This document shows, one piece after another, positions 1 through 11,642 of a stretch of DNA of 64,000 bases. The position numbers and the translations under genes were made by a program. Each line of letters starts with the position of its first letter. The first letter of the stretch is position 1. This DNA comes from Gnetum montanum (taxonomy: Eukaryota; Streptophyta; Gnetopsida; Gnetales; Gnetaceae). The stretch spans positions 355,150-419,149 of the forward strand of contig MNCI01005936.1 of NCBI GenBank assembly GCA_015680685.1, given 5' to 3'. The notes under the pieces were generated by a model, which saw nothing but the letters and a program-made list of their open reading frames with translations, made no database searches and was not told the DNA's origin.

Positions 1-178
1 ACTTAAACACACATATAGCTAGACATAGGTGTGGATTAAAAAGATAACAGCTCACAACTTCATGATTTACTATTAGAAATATCTACCACATAGATAACTA
101 ACTATAACATTTGACTAAATCACTAGTGAATGCTTGTGATTTGTATGGTTGGGCTTAGGGGATACTTGCCACCCATCA
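1..178 (+). repeat. 3' end of a gypsy LTR (element family of this window)
   Basis: The stretch ends in a terminal block of the form TTGTATGGTTGGG...CCACCCATCA, matching the 3' ends of the other LTRs (12475, 21450, 39705, and the one ending at 9871). The rest of the LTR lies left of the window. No tRNA primer site follows. Instead, copia-derived sequence begins directly at 179, exactly as it does after the LTR end at 9871. The LTR edge is therefore an insertion or duplication boundary and not the start of a retrotransposon internal region. Confidence 0.6.
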
Positions 179-559
179 AATAGCTTACTCCTTCTTCATC
201 AACATGCTTGCTCTTGTCAAGGGCTGATATGCTAGTAATGGAAGCACAATAATCTTCTACTTTTGAATTACCTTCATTGAGAAAATGGATTAGGAAGCCT
301 ACCTTGTACCAACAATGCTTCTCAAGGTGTCAATATTTTTTGAAATTGATACATCATTTTCCTTTTCTCTGATGTTAATTTTGTTCTTACCATTATCTTT
401 CTTAATATGATGCTCTTCCATCTCTTTGGAAGCCTCTTCCTCTTTCTCCTCTTTGTGAAGAGTTATTCTAGAACTAATTTTTTCGGAATGATGGCTAAAA
501 TTGGTATATGTTTTATCTCCATCTTCCCCTGCCTCTTATTTTTTTTCTCTACCTCTTTA

Positions 560-1260
560 GAATTAATTTGAATAGAAGGCCTAGTTTGGCTTTCTTTAAA
601 CTCCAACTCATCAAAGACTCTCATATGAAAAATAAGCTTATCATTGGTGAGGGTTTTGAGATTTCTTATGTAAATGAGCGTTAAAATGGTAGGGTTATGA
701 TTAGGATGATTGAAGAGGATTTGGATGATTTCTTAGAAGTTTTGCCCTCACTATAACTAGCTTGAAATGCATCTAAGTCCTTAATGATATTATACATTAT
801 TTCAAAGAAAGAATTAATAAACTCACCTTTTATCATGTGAAAGCTTTCAAATTTAGTCCTTATCATCAATTACATGACTTGACTTGTGCCATGATATTCT
901 TGCACAATTACATCCCAAAAAGCCTTGTCATCTTCTTTATTGATTATCTTGGCCCTAATGCTCTCATTCAGAGAGCTACACATGATCATCATGATCAATG
1001 CATTCTTCTTGTTATCTTTAGTTTTCTTCCTCACTTAAGCTTGGTTGAGGAGAGAGGTGTCAACCTCATTAAATTTATTTTTCATTACTTCAAAACATTC
1101 ATTGAGCTCAAATAAGCTCTTCATCAACATGCTCCAGTAGTGGAAATTCTTCTTTTCATCAAAGATGATGGAATACTTTGACACTTTTTTTGATATTCTT
1201 AAACCTCAACAATAAGTTTTGATACAAAATGTTGAAGGTGATAGTGGGATAAGGTCTCTT
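560..1260 (-). pseudogene. Ty1/copia gag remnant (UBN2-like), copy A
   Basis: Read on the minus strand across several frameshifts and stops, the translation gives pieces such as AKIINKEDDKAFWDVIVQEY, TKFESFHMIKGEF and MYNIIKDLDAF. These follow the order and spacing of the copia Gag domain (Retrotran_gag_2/UBN2: a conserved W, a KF.S..M..GE block, then a KIL/LP block). A diverged second copy is at 10250-10980. The copia pol region is absent because the sequence is cut at 179 by a gypsy LTR end. Non-functional. Confidence 0.65.
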
Positions 1261-1846
1261 TTTTCTCTTTGAAACTTATGATTGGGCCCTCAAATTCATC
1301 TTAAAAATTAACCATAACTAGGATCATGAGTGGAAGCTTACTAATGGTATTATAGACCATGAGTCTTGGTGAGGTCATTATTTAAGATCATTAGTCCTAG
1401 TTAAGTCATGGTATTTTTTAGAGTTGGGGATAATGACCATGGGTTATGAGACACTCATGGAATGTTGCCCACAAGTTGAGATATGATTATGGAGGTCTAA
1501 CCATTGGTTATGGGGTACTCATGAAATGTTAACTACAAATTGTGATGCAATCATGAAGGTCTAACCATGGATCATGATTGATAATAAATATGTGCAACTT
1601 TTACCTCTCATCTTTCTTCAATTTCTATCTAAATCACAACTTGTGATTCACTCATGTTGTAGTACCATGACTCATGGTGAAGTTGTGGTATGCCAAAATA
1701 TTGGCATTTTCTTCTTTGTAACACCACAAATTGTGGTAAGGTTGTGGTGTATTTTTGAGTAAAGTACAAGTTATGCTCAACTCATGGTTTAATAGGGACA
1801 CCAGAATAACTGCAAAAATGATTATGGACTATGCTTTGTGGGTATA

Positions 1847-1860
1847 GGGCTCTGATATCA
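1847..1860 (-). promoter_or_regulatory. copia primer-binding site (initiator tRNA-Met type)
   Basis: On the minus strand the sequence reads TGATATCAGAGCCC. This is one base off TGGTATCAGAGCC, the usual plant copia site complementary to the 3' end of tRNA-iMet. It lies upstream, in the minus-strand sense, of the copia gag remnant, as expected. The equivalent site in copy B (11501-11514) is more decayed. Confidence 0.65.
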
Positions 1861-3316
1861 ACCTAGTAGTAGTGAGAGTAGTTGAAATGACTAAGTATTA
1901 GAGGCCTTGCTACCATTTTTAGAGCTAATTTATATTTTCAATAGAACTTATTCTCTTGAGCTCCAATGGGCCATTTTTTGGTAAAGAAACCCTTCTTTTA
2001 ACTTGAATTTTCTTTCAAACCTACACCCATAATAAATTCACAAAGTGTAATAACAAAGATTAATCACCAAGCAAGATCTTATTTTTCTTTCTTCTCTTGA
2101 ATGATAATGGAGATGATATGAAATTGAAACAAGGTTAAAATTTTAAAAAATAATTATATAATGGAATGTAATTAAAATAGATAATTTTCCTAAGATAATA
2201 TATGAGATGATGACATGGAGATAAATGCTTCTATTTTTCTATTTCTTCAAGCTTTAATCTTACATCAATGAAGTTTTCTTAAAATGTCTTATGTTTGAGG
2301 AGAGCTCATACATGGAATAAAAAGAAAAGTAAGGAGGTGCTTAGGAGCACAAGCAACTCTATACATGGCTGAAAATGACCTACCTAATCATCATCTACAT
2401 TATAAGGAGATGAGACTTATAGTTTCAACTCATGTGGCTATTCCATCTATGTACTTTATGTGGTTCCAACATAAGAGAAATGACTTCATGAGGTCTTAGA
2501 TGGTCCAAAGGATGTGATTCATGATGCGTAACATTGGAGGATCCATATTTAACTTTACTTTTAGTTCTTTCCTCTAATTTTTAAAATACAAAATTGTGTC
2601 ATGTGACCCATTACATGGAGACTTGGAGACACGGCCCCATAGACTACATGACTTAACAAAAACATGGAAAATAAATATGCCTCTTACAATGATATGGAAA
2701 ATAAAAATGACAGGAGGAAAGCACACATTAGGTTACAAATACTATCACATGAGAGAGAAAAAATGTTTTATTGTTACTATGAGATGAGAGAAGAATTTGG
2801 AAAATTTTTAATGGTAAAATTTTCTTATTAAAATAAGAAATTACACCAATATTTATAGGCTTGGCCATGTGGCTAATCTATTCACATGAGGGAAGGCTTA
2901 TCCCATTAAAATGGGCTAACATAATGAGGTGACTTTAGAGTTTTTGGGCATTTCTCCTTCTAATCTACCCATGACTAATTAAAAAATATTTGAGAATAAT
3001 TTTAGTGTTTGGCCGAAAGAAAAAAATAAAAAATCATATTTTGACTTGGCTTTGTGTCCTAGTTACAAAAATTACTAATCTTATAACTAATGTCTACATG
3101 ATATAAGAAATTTTTTCATTGCTTTTAATGTCTTCATGCTAATGGTATTGGAATGGATGAAAAATTCATACTATTTTCAATAGTAGGATCGATTTTGATG
3201 GGTATATTGATTTAACAAACTATTATGTTTTTCTTAAGTTCAAAGAAAGTATTGTGTTATCTATATTTCTTAGGAACTAATATAGTCATATACTTTCTGT
3301 TCAACACCTGTCAACA
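1861..3316 (-). repeat. probable copia 5' LTR (minus strand), copy A
   Basis: The region lies between the tRNA-Met primer site and a TGTTGACAGGTGTTGAACA start on the minus strand (right edge 3316), a common form of copia LTR start. It repeats at 21451-22757, where the start reads TGTTGAGGGGTGTTGAAC. I could not place a clean CA end beside the primer site, so the left edge is uncertain. The intact element 2 target site CAAAC is at 2016-2020. Confidence 0.45.
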
Positions 3317-3479
3317 ATGATGTTATTATGAAGACAAGGTATGATTAAAATAGAATGTTGAGAATTTAGATAAATCCCATGTTTTGGTATTTCATATATC
3401 AAAACTTGAAAATGGAGAAATATGTGTTTTGCTTTGTGGATGTGTGTAGGATTTGAGGAATAACTAGAAAATCACTTTT
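3317..3479. repeat. copia-flanking repeat, copy A
   Basis: This is shared with 22758-22920 and so belongs to the duplicated block, outside the presumed copia LTR. No coding potential seen. Confidence 0.4.
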
Positions 3480-4313
3480 AACATAATATTTTTCAAATCT
3501 TTCCCTCAAAGATACCTAGCTTGATATGAAGATGTTGCTAAGCTCATGCTAAGAACAAGAAGTTGAAAGTTAATTGAGGATCATACTAGAGCCTTAATTT
3601 CCAATGAAGATGGATTTAAAAGAAGAAAAGATTTTAATTTCTTCAACATGAGATGTAGGATGGACATCCATGCTCAATTGTAGAGGTTCCACTAGAGGCT
3701 TAAAAGTTCTTAGATGAAATTTTTATAATAAAAGGTGGATGTCCATCCTAAGTAGAGGCTAGGAATGTTGTAGGGTGGATAACTACCTTCTTCTAGGACA
3801 TCCCACTTAAGGCTAGAGCAAGTATAGAGTGGGCATCCAATCTTCAAATGCGATGTCTAGGAGAGTCTTTGGGGTAAAATAAAAACACCATTTAACTACC
3901 CTAATAATCATTTTCAAATATTTCCTCGAAGATACCTACCTTGATATGAAGATGTTGCTAAGCTCATGCCAAGAACAAGGAGCTAGAAGTTAGTTTAGGA
4001 TCATATGAGAGCCTTAATTTCCAATGAAGATGGATTTAAAAGAAGTAGAGATTTCAATTTCTTCAACATGAGGTGTAGGATGGACATCCATGCTCAATTG
4101 TAGAGGTTCCACTAGAGAATTAAAAATGATTAGATGAACTTTTATAATTTAAGGTGGACATCCATCCTAGGCAGAGGTTAGGAATGTTGTAGGGTGGATA
4201 ACTACCTTCTTATAGAACATCTCACTCAAGGCTAGAGCAAGTATAGAGTGGGCATCCAATCTTCAAATGTGATGTCTAGGATAGTCATTGGGTATATTCA
4301 TTTAACACCTCCT
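3480..4313. repeat. tandem duplication, period about 421 bp
   Basis: Two diverged copies start near 3494 and 3915 (CAAATMTTTCC...GAAGATACCTA). A single copy is present at about 22930-23340. Each unit holds GGATGGACATCCA, followed about 75 bp later by its reverse complement or a degenerate form of it. No ORF of note. It abuts gypsy protease sequence at about 4320. Confidence 0.7.
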
Positions 4314-4389
4314 TCAAATCAAACCTCCTCTAATGTCTGTACTATCATGTTGACTGATGTAGTCATCAATTAGATAAAGACAAGTCACC

Positions 4390-4830
4390 TTCCTAGGAAA
4401 TGATTTGATTATGGGAGTTCCCTTATCTATTTGCAAATCATAGGAAATGATCTATGCAAAGATCTACTAGACTTAGATTTTGAAGTGAATTGATCTCACA
4501 AGAAATGTACAACTTAGGACCTACCTACATTAAAGAAATGTAACATCAAAGTAGAGCTTTTGGATATGTTCATCACTATTCATTTGGAATTAGTGGAGGC
4601 CATTATGCTCACCATCTATGGGTGGTCTTATCCAAAAGAATTCTTGATGACCCATGGGGATAATTGCAAGGGAAAATTCTATATTATCATGAAAAGGACT
4701 TGGCTCAGAAAAATTGATGCCAAGTCGAGGATTCAAGATCTTTCTTTAGAAATCTCTAAGAAAAATGAATTTAGAAGGATAAAGAAGAAGTGAGTTCCAT
4801 GCATCATATATAGTGACATAGGGTACCATT
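4390..4830 (+). pseudogene. gypsy element 1 aspartic protease remnant
   Basis: The translation follows the same order as the better-preserved protease regions at 15190-15640 and 42410-42840: SITIPLELVE-like, then WSYPxxFL, then GRAWL-type, then DLSLEIS. The catalytic end is decayed and a stop truncates the frame. This is the first recognisable part of element 1: gag is missing and the sequence to the left is copia-derived repeat. Confidence 0.6.
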
Positions 4831-5329
4831 GTGTGTAAAGGATATGGACCATGAAAAGCACATCCATCATAGCATGTAATAAGTATGTTGAGGCATCTAA
4901 TATTCAAAGGTGCCTATATGTAGTAGCCAAAAAATAGGAGGGTATCCAGTGGTTAACAATAGATATCAAAGCAAACTCATAAATATGCATGGAACTAGCA
5001 AAAAACCTTACAAGTGCTTACATTGATAATATGGATGAAAGAGAGAAAATACATAAACAACCTCCCTATACATAGACTAATATGGATGAGGGAGAGTGGG
5101 AGATCCTAGATCATTTCAAGTAGAAGCCCCTTGAACTCAAAACTTTACATGTTAATCTAGAATATGCTTTTCTTAACAATGGCAAGCTAGTAATTATCAA
5201 TGCTAACCTTGCTCAATCATATAAAAGAAAATTTCTAAAAGTAATGAACAACTAGCCAACAACCTTTTCCTAGTCATATCATGAACTAATAGGGATAGAT
5301 CCACAAATATGCCAGCCTCAAATCTATAT

Positions 5330-5960
5330 AGACTCCTCCATCAAACTAAACAGGCAATCATAAAGAAGGTTGAATCCACAACATAAGCAAGTTATTAAGG
5401 ATGAAATTGAATAACTTCTTAAGGCATGATTCACTTATCTCATTGTGGATAGTGAGTGGGTTAACCCACTTGTAATTATACTAAAGAAAGATAGAAAATA
5501 AAGAGTCTACATAGACTACAGGCTATTGAATATGGAAACTTTCAATGACTATTTTCCATTACCATTTGTGGAATAGGTGTTGAATACTATTGTAGGGCAT
5601 GGCTACTATATTTTTCTAGATGGTTATAGTGGCTATAACCAAATATAGAGAGCACTAGAGGATCAAGCCAAAACAACATTCACAAGTCCCTAGGAAGCAT
5701 TTCCATATAAAAAGATGTTATTTGGCATTTGCAATGCCCATGCTATTTTCCAATGCCTTGTACTTAGCTTTTTTTAGCGGAAAATTAGTAGTAGTGTGGA
5801 GGTTTTCATGGATGAAGTCTTCACCTATGGCACCAACTTTGAGCAAGCCTTGGACCATCTAGAGAAAGTGTTAAAATATTATGTGGATATTGACTTAAAG
5901 GCTCAATTGGTAGAAAAGCCATTTGATGTTCTAAGAAGGAATTATTATGGGACATAGAGT
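5330..5960 (+). pseudogene. gypsy element 1 reverse transcriptase remnant
   Basis: Motifs in order: VNPLVIILKKDRK, VYIDYRLLNMETFND, FLDGYSGYNQI, then a decayed TTFTSP and a GICNAHA block. They match the gypsy RT order VVVKKDGKWR / FLDGYSGYNQI / TTFTCPWG / FGLCNAPATFQ. The active-site FMDD motif reads FMDE here. Several stops interrupt it. Dead. Confidence 0.8.
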
Positions 5961-6039
5961 TTTAAAGAAAGGGATAAAGGTGGACTCATAGAAATTATGG
6001 GTCATCTTGGGAATTACTAGACAACCTAAAACATTAAAA

Positions 6040-6640
6040 GACGTGTGATCATTCCTTGAACACATTGGTTACTATAGGCCCTTCATCAAAAAATTTTCAA
6101 AAATTGTCAAATCTCTAGTGGAGCTAACAAAGAAGGATGCATCATTCAATTGGACTAGGGAATGCAAAAAAGCATTTCAACAACTAAAGCAAAAGCTCAT
6201 AGACACTCTAATTATACATGCTATAAATTGATCCAAACGATTTCATATTATGAAAGATTCATCAAACTATGCATTGGGGGTGGTGCTTACATAATTGAAT
6301 GATTAGAAATGTCCATATTATATTCATTGTATAAGAAAAATAATTTTAGATGTGAAATTGAATTATACCACCACTGAGAAGGAGCTTATGGTAGTGTTAT
6401 AATCCCTACAAAAAATTTAGGCACTATGTGCTTAGATACAAACTTTTTGTGAAAACTAATCTTAGTGCCATTCATTTCCTAATGAATAAGCCAATGGTAA
6501 ATTCCCATGTCATATGGTAACTAGTGATTTTACAAGAGTTTAATCTTACAATGGTTGAATGTGATTGTTGATCACTTATCTTAGTTATGATGGGATAGCA
6601 AAGAGGATGAGGAATCTTTATCTGATCAATTTCTAGATGA
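6040..6640 (+). pseudogene. gypsy element 1 RNase H remnant
   Basis: The fragments include KDSSNYALGVVL and NYTTTEKELMVVL, typical of the gypsy RNase H that follows RT. These lie before an LNxxMVE-type block equivalent to the region at 17330-17400 in element 2. Stops and frameshifts throughout. Confidence 0.7.
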
Positions 6641-6879
6641 ACTCCTCTTTGCCAAATCCATTAAAGTTTAAAAACCTAAGGATATTAAATGGTGAAATGG
6701 ATTCTTATCGTATATTCTCACTTAGAAGACTCCATAGTAATGGGATAGCAAGAAGAAATAAGAATTTCTTCACCAAGTCAAACACTACATGGAAATCCAA
6801 GATAACCTTTACAAGGTCTATGCCAATGGCTTGGTATGATGGTGTGTGCCTAATGCTAATAAACTATGGATCCTCCAGG

Positions 6880-7960
6880 ATGTTCATGAAAGTTCTTGTA
6901 GGGGATCATTATGTAGGAAGGAGAATAACTATTAAGATCCTCATGGCAAGGTATTTTTGATCAATAATCTTTAGGAATTCTCAGCATTTTTTTAGTTCAT
7001 GTCAGTGTTTCTAAAGATATGGAGGAATGATGGTTTGAATGGAAGTGCCTCAATAGTGGGTTTAACTCTAAATCCCTTTACCTCTGGGATATTGACTTCA
7101 TGGGATCCACCACTCCCATGTCAAATGGAAAGGCTTACATCATAATCATAGTTGACTACTACATGAAGTGGGCTAAAGCTGTAGCTATCACCAATTGTTC
7201 ATCTTCCACTATAGCATAGTTTCTAGAATAAAATGAGATAAATAGGTGTGGTGTACCAAGGGAACTTATTTCAAACAATAGAACTTATTTCACTAAGTCT
7301 ACTTTTCAAAAGCTAATGCGAAACTTAGGGGTACAACACAAACTGATAATCCCCTATTACTCCCAAGCTAATGAACAAGCTAAGGTTACTAATAGGGAGA
7401 TAACTAGGATCCTACCAAGCACCATTAGTTGATATATGAAGGCCTAGAGTATGAAGCTCCACGATGCTCCTTGGTCTTACTAATCAACTTGGAAACTTTC
7501 TATAGGTTACTGTTCCTTTAAGTTAGTGTACAAGAAACTACCAACACTTTTAATCCAAACTAAGTTTCATACACTCTTAACCATCTATGAGCTTGAGCTT
7601 AATCTCAATCTATCATAGAAAGAATGCTTAATGATAATAAATGTATTAGATAATAATTGACAAGTAGACCTAATAATTAATGAAGTGCATAAGGTACACT
7701 TTAAATAATTTCATGATGCATGAATACAAAAAGTTAAGTTCCAACCTAGTGATAAGATTCTTTATCAAAACCTCATGTATGTACAATAATGTACTATGTT
7801 TTAAAAATTATGGGAAGGATCTTACATTATTCATGCAACTTTTCCTTCTTGTGCTATGATCATTTACCACCCATCATATCCAAGGAAAATTCATTTGATC
7901 AACATCCAACTTGTTAAGTTTTTCCTAGAACCTAGAGTGACCAACAGCACTAAAACCTTA
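6880..7960 (+). pseudogene. gypsy element 1 integrase remnant
   Basis: It starts with the zinc-finger-like GDHYVGRRITIKILMARY. The catalytic core follows with DFMGSTTPMSNGKAYIIIIV, YYMKWAKAVAITN, GVPRELISNN and YYSQANEQAKVTNREI. Order and spacing follow gypsy integrases. No chromodomain is visible at the C-terminal end, consistent with the OTA branch. Many stops. Dead. Confidence 0.8.
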
Positions 7961-8010
7961 GAGTAAGAGATGGCATGCTCTATTTTTAATATCTCCTCCT
8001 CTCAACTTAG

Positions 8011-8024
8011 TCATGGGGGAGATG
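8011..8024 (+). promoter_or_regulatory. internal polypurine-tract-like motif, element 1
   Basis: TCATGGGGGAGATGG lies just after the integrase remnant. The core AGTCATGGGGG is the same as the true 3' polypurine tract of element 3 (45251-45261). Counterparts are at 43151-43164, 30939-30950 and 59727-59745. Confidence 0.45.
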
Positions 8025-8029
8025 GCCAA

Positions 8030-9522
8030 CCATACTAACACCTTGTGAGAAGCTAATATAATTTTTAAACCTTTTTATTTTACACTGTTCTTCATATGTC
8101 TTCATTTTCTTAAATATTTTATTGATTATTTTCTATACTTTTCCCTTTCTTTTATTTTCTTCTCATGTTTCTTAATTATATTTTGTTTCATATTATAGGA
8201 AATCTTTAATAATACCATTGTTATTGTTAATACTAGGATTTAATTAATGCCACAATTAATTTTATGATTGATTTACTAAATGACCAACTTTTTGTCTCTA
8301 GTTTATATGCTCTATTAGAAAATTCTCAATTGTATAATGGTATTAAGTAGTGGGTCCATGACATCCATCCATCTCATTTATTCTATGAAGGCTCTACAAC
8401 ATGGAAGCATGAGATCCTTCCACATTGCAACTAATGGTAACCCATGATCTTGCTATTTAATAGATTCAAAACTAACCAATAGGAAATAGAAAAGGGTGTG
8501 ACCTTAAGGGGAATTGTTATATCCTCTTCTTCATTTATTTCTTGAGCTTTGTGATTTTCCTTCATTGGTATATCACCACTCCTATTATTGATCAATAAAT
8601 AGGAAGCATGTCTTTTCCTAGTATGGTTTCCATTGAGAAAAACATAAATGAGAATTCAAAGCACACCCCTTAGACACAATAATGGACTACAAGCACTAGT
8701 TATGGGACTGGAAAGAAATGTTACCCATGCTTGAGGGAACCCCTCTAACTAAGACCCTTTTTCTTTCCTTCCTTCTTCTTTTTTCTTCTTCTCTTGGATT
8801 AGTGGTTACCCTTTGGGAATTTTCATGAATTCTTGATGGTCATAGGGAAAGGATATGTCAATGTAGAGTCACTAAAAGTGGAATGGGCTTGGTCTTGACT
8901 GAGAATGGGATAGTATCAGATCATCTTAATCATAGACTTTACAATAATCTCCTGTGACCTAGATGTAGATCACCTACCCATATTTCTCTCTCTACCATCA
9001 TTCTCAATTCATAACATACTCACCTTACTACCTCATATCATCATCAATTGATAGGTTTTGTTATGATGATCATATAATACTAAGTTGATTTGTTAATTAG
9101 ATATGGGTTTTAACTCAAAATGTCCAATAATCATCCTCAGTGCCTACGAACTACTTGTGATGAAGGCATGCAAGGGCATCAAAGGAATGAACTTGCTTTG
9201 GGGAGGACCCACTTGCATAATATTTTCCCTACCTCAATTTAAAATTCCTATCCATCAATCATTTTTGTGATCAATCACATCCACTTGCATTTAAACATCC
9301 AATTTTGTTTTTTTCTCACATCTAAAGTTCATCTAACTCTACTCAAATCTCTTCTTCTAAGCCAACATAACACTCTTCTATTTTGTTGCCATTATTATAC
9401 ATCTTTCTAGCTTCCATTAGGCTTTTCTCTCATCCCAAAACCCATCCAAAATTCCTTCATTTTATAAAATGAAAAATAGCTAATTATAGTTGCAACGATG
9501 CATCCTCGTCAATGTGGTGGGA
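8030..9522 (+). other. element 1 non-coding 3' internal region
   Basis: About 1.5 kb between the end of pol and the 3' LTR with no coding potential. It holds AT-rich DNA, then segments shared with the other elements: the CTAACTAAGACCC block near 8745, a GGACTAATGATG-type block, and the conserved ~51-bp inverted-repeat block at 9168-9218. No env-like ORF. Confidence 0.55.
9168..9218 (+). other. conserved ~51-bp inverted-repeat block, element 1
   Basis: ATGCAAG at the left and CTTGCAT at the right can pair. Between them is the shared core GCTTTGGGGAGGACCCA. The same block recurs at nearly fixed length in elements 2, 4, 5, 6 and 7. Function unknown. Confidence 0.6.
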
Positions 9523-9871
9523 TGAGTCAACACAGTCCTATCAATGCATGTTCATTGACACAATGCAAAAATACTATAAATAGGTGCAACACTTAGCTCA
9601 TTTTGCATCATTTTTCCAAATTTCAAAAGGATTTGTTGCAAAAATGTTTTTGAAATTTTTCTAACTTCTCAAGGTTAACCCATTAAAATAATATTAAATT
9701 ACTTACAATGAAGGGTTAAACCTAACAAACATACTCCATGACTTGTAACTCCATGATTCACTATTAGAAATATTGACCACATAGATAACTAGGTCTACAA
9801 AATTTGACTAGATCGCTAGTGAATGCTTGTGATTTGTATGGTTGGGATTAAGGGATACTTGCCACTCATCA
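9523..9871 (+). repeat. 3' LTR of gypsy element 1 (short)
   Basis: It starts near a TGAGTCAACA sequence after a purine-rich GGTGGGA and ends in CCACTCATCA at 9871. TATA-type ACTATAAATAGG lies at about 9573. It is shorter than the roughly 800-bp LTRs elsewhere, so it may be internally deleted. The left edge is approximate. Confidence 0.45.
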
Positions 9872-10249
9872 AATAGCTTTCTCCTCCTTCATCAACTTGC
9901 TCTCATCAAGGGCTGACATGCTAGTAATGGAAGCATAATCATCTTCTACTTTTGAATTACCTTCATTGAAAAAATGGATTGGAAAGCCCACCTTGTACCA
10001 AAAATGCTTCTCAAGGTGTCAATATTTCTTGAAATTGATACATTATTTTCCTTTTATCTGATTTTAATTTTTTTCTTACCTTTTTCTTTCTTGAGATGAT
10101 GCTCTTCCATCTCTTTGAAAGCCTCTTCTTCTTTCTCCTCTTTATGAAGAGTTGTTTTGGAATTAATTTTTTTGGAATGGTGGCTAAAATTTGTATATAT
10201 TTTATCTCCATATTCCCCTACTTATTTTTTCTTCTTTACCTCTTTAGAA

Positions 10250-10980
10250 TTCATTTGAATAAAAGGTTTGGTTTTGGTTTTCCTTAAACACCAACACATC
10301 AAAGACTCTTGTATGAGAAATAAGCTTATCATTGGTGAGGGTTTTGAGATTTCTTATGCTAATGAGGGTTAAAATGGTAGGCATATGCTTAGGATGATAA
10401 AAGAGAATTTGGATGAATTTTTAGATTTTTTTCTTCTCACTATAACTAGCTTGAAATGCATCTAAATCTTTAATGATATTATACATTCTTTCAAAGAAAT
10501 AATCAATAAACTCACCTCTTATCATGTGAAGGTTTTCAAATTTAGTCCTTATCTTCAATTACTTGGCTTGCATCACCTCACTTGTGCCATGATATTCTTG
10601 CACAATTACATCCCAAAAAGCCTTGTCATCTTCTTTATTGATTATCTTGGCCATAAGGCTCTCATTCAAAGTGCTACACATGATCATCTTGATGAATGCA
10701 TTCTTCTTCTTGTCTTTAGTTTTCTTCCTCACTTAAGCTTGGTTGAGGAGAGAGGTGTCAACCTCATTGAAGTTATTTTTCATTACTTCAAGACATTCAT
10801 TAAGCTCAAACAAGCTCTTCATTAGCATGCTCAAGTAATTGAAATTCTTTTTCTCATCAAAGATGATGGAACACTTTGGCACATTTTTGATATTCTTAAA
10901 TCTCAACAACAAGGTTTGATACAAAATGTTGAAGGTGAAAATGGAATAAGGTCCCTTTTTACTCTTTGAAACTTATGACT
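10250..10980 (-). pseudogene. Ty1/copia gag remnant (UBN2-like), copy B
   Basis: This is a better-preserved copy of the 560-1260 remnant. The minus-strand frame reads FDEKKNFNYLSMLMKSLFEL, then AKIINKEDDKAFWDVIVQEY, then a stop, then IRTKFENLHMIRGEFIDYF and MYNIIKDLDAFQASYSE. Further on comes TNDKLISHTRVFDVLVF, like the TL..LIGRL.VFE block that closes the UBN2 domain. By eye it is roughly 90% identical to copy A. It is cut at 9872 by the gypsy LTR end. Confidence 0.7.
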
Positions 10981-11500
10981 AAGCCTCCAAATTCAACTTA
11001 AAAATTAATCATAACTAAGACCATGAGTCTTGGTGAGGTCATGGTTTAAGATCACAAGTCTTGGTTAAGTTGTGGTATGTCTTGGAGCTAGGGATAATGA
11101 TCATGGGTTATGAAGCACTCATGGAATGTTGAACATGAGTTGTGATTTGATTATGGAGGTATAACCATTGGTTGTGAAGTACTCATGAAATGTTAACCAC
11201 AAATCATGGTGTAGTCATGAAGTTCTAACCATGGATGATGATTGAAAATAAATATGTCAAACTTTTACCTCCCATCTTCTCTTCAATTTCTATCTAAATT
11301 ACAAGTTGTGATTCACTCATGTGGTAGTACCACAATGCATGGTGAAGTTGTGGTATGCCAAAATATTATCATTTTCTTCTTTGTAACACCAAAAATTGTG
11401 GTAACGTTGTGGTGTATCTCTAAGTAAACTACAAGTTGTGGTTTAATAGGGGCACTAGAATCAACTAAAAAATGATTATGGACTATGCTTTGTGGGCATA

Positions 11501-11514
11501 GGGCTCTAATATTA
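11501..11514 (-). promoter_or_regulatory. decayed copia primer-binding site, copy B
   Basis: On the minus strand it reads TAATATTAGAGCCC, equivalent to the site at 1847-1860 with extra changes. Position relative to gag copy B is the same. Confidence 0.5.
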
Positions 11515-11642
11515 ACCTTGTAGTAGTGAGAGTAGTTCAAATGACTAAGTATTAGAGACCTTAATACCATTTTTCTATTGAGCTCTAATGGGTCATTGGT
11601 TGGTCAAGAAACCCTTATTCTAACCTAAAATTATTTTCAAAT

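Noticed and set aside
179-560. Gag zinc knuckle or protease of the copia remnant
   Set aside because: Lys/Glu-rich minus-strand pieces only; no CCHC or DTG motif found, so not called.
8030-9522. Env-like gene between integrase and 3' LTR, as some Athila elements have
   Set aside because: No long frame, signal peptide or membrane-segment pattern is recoverable here or in elements 2 and 3.
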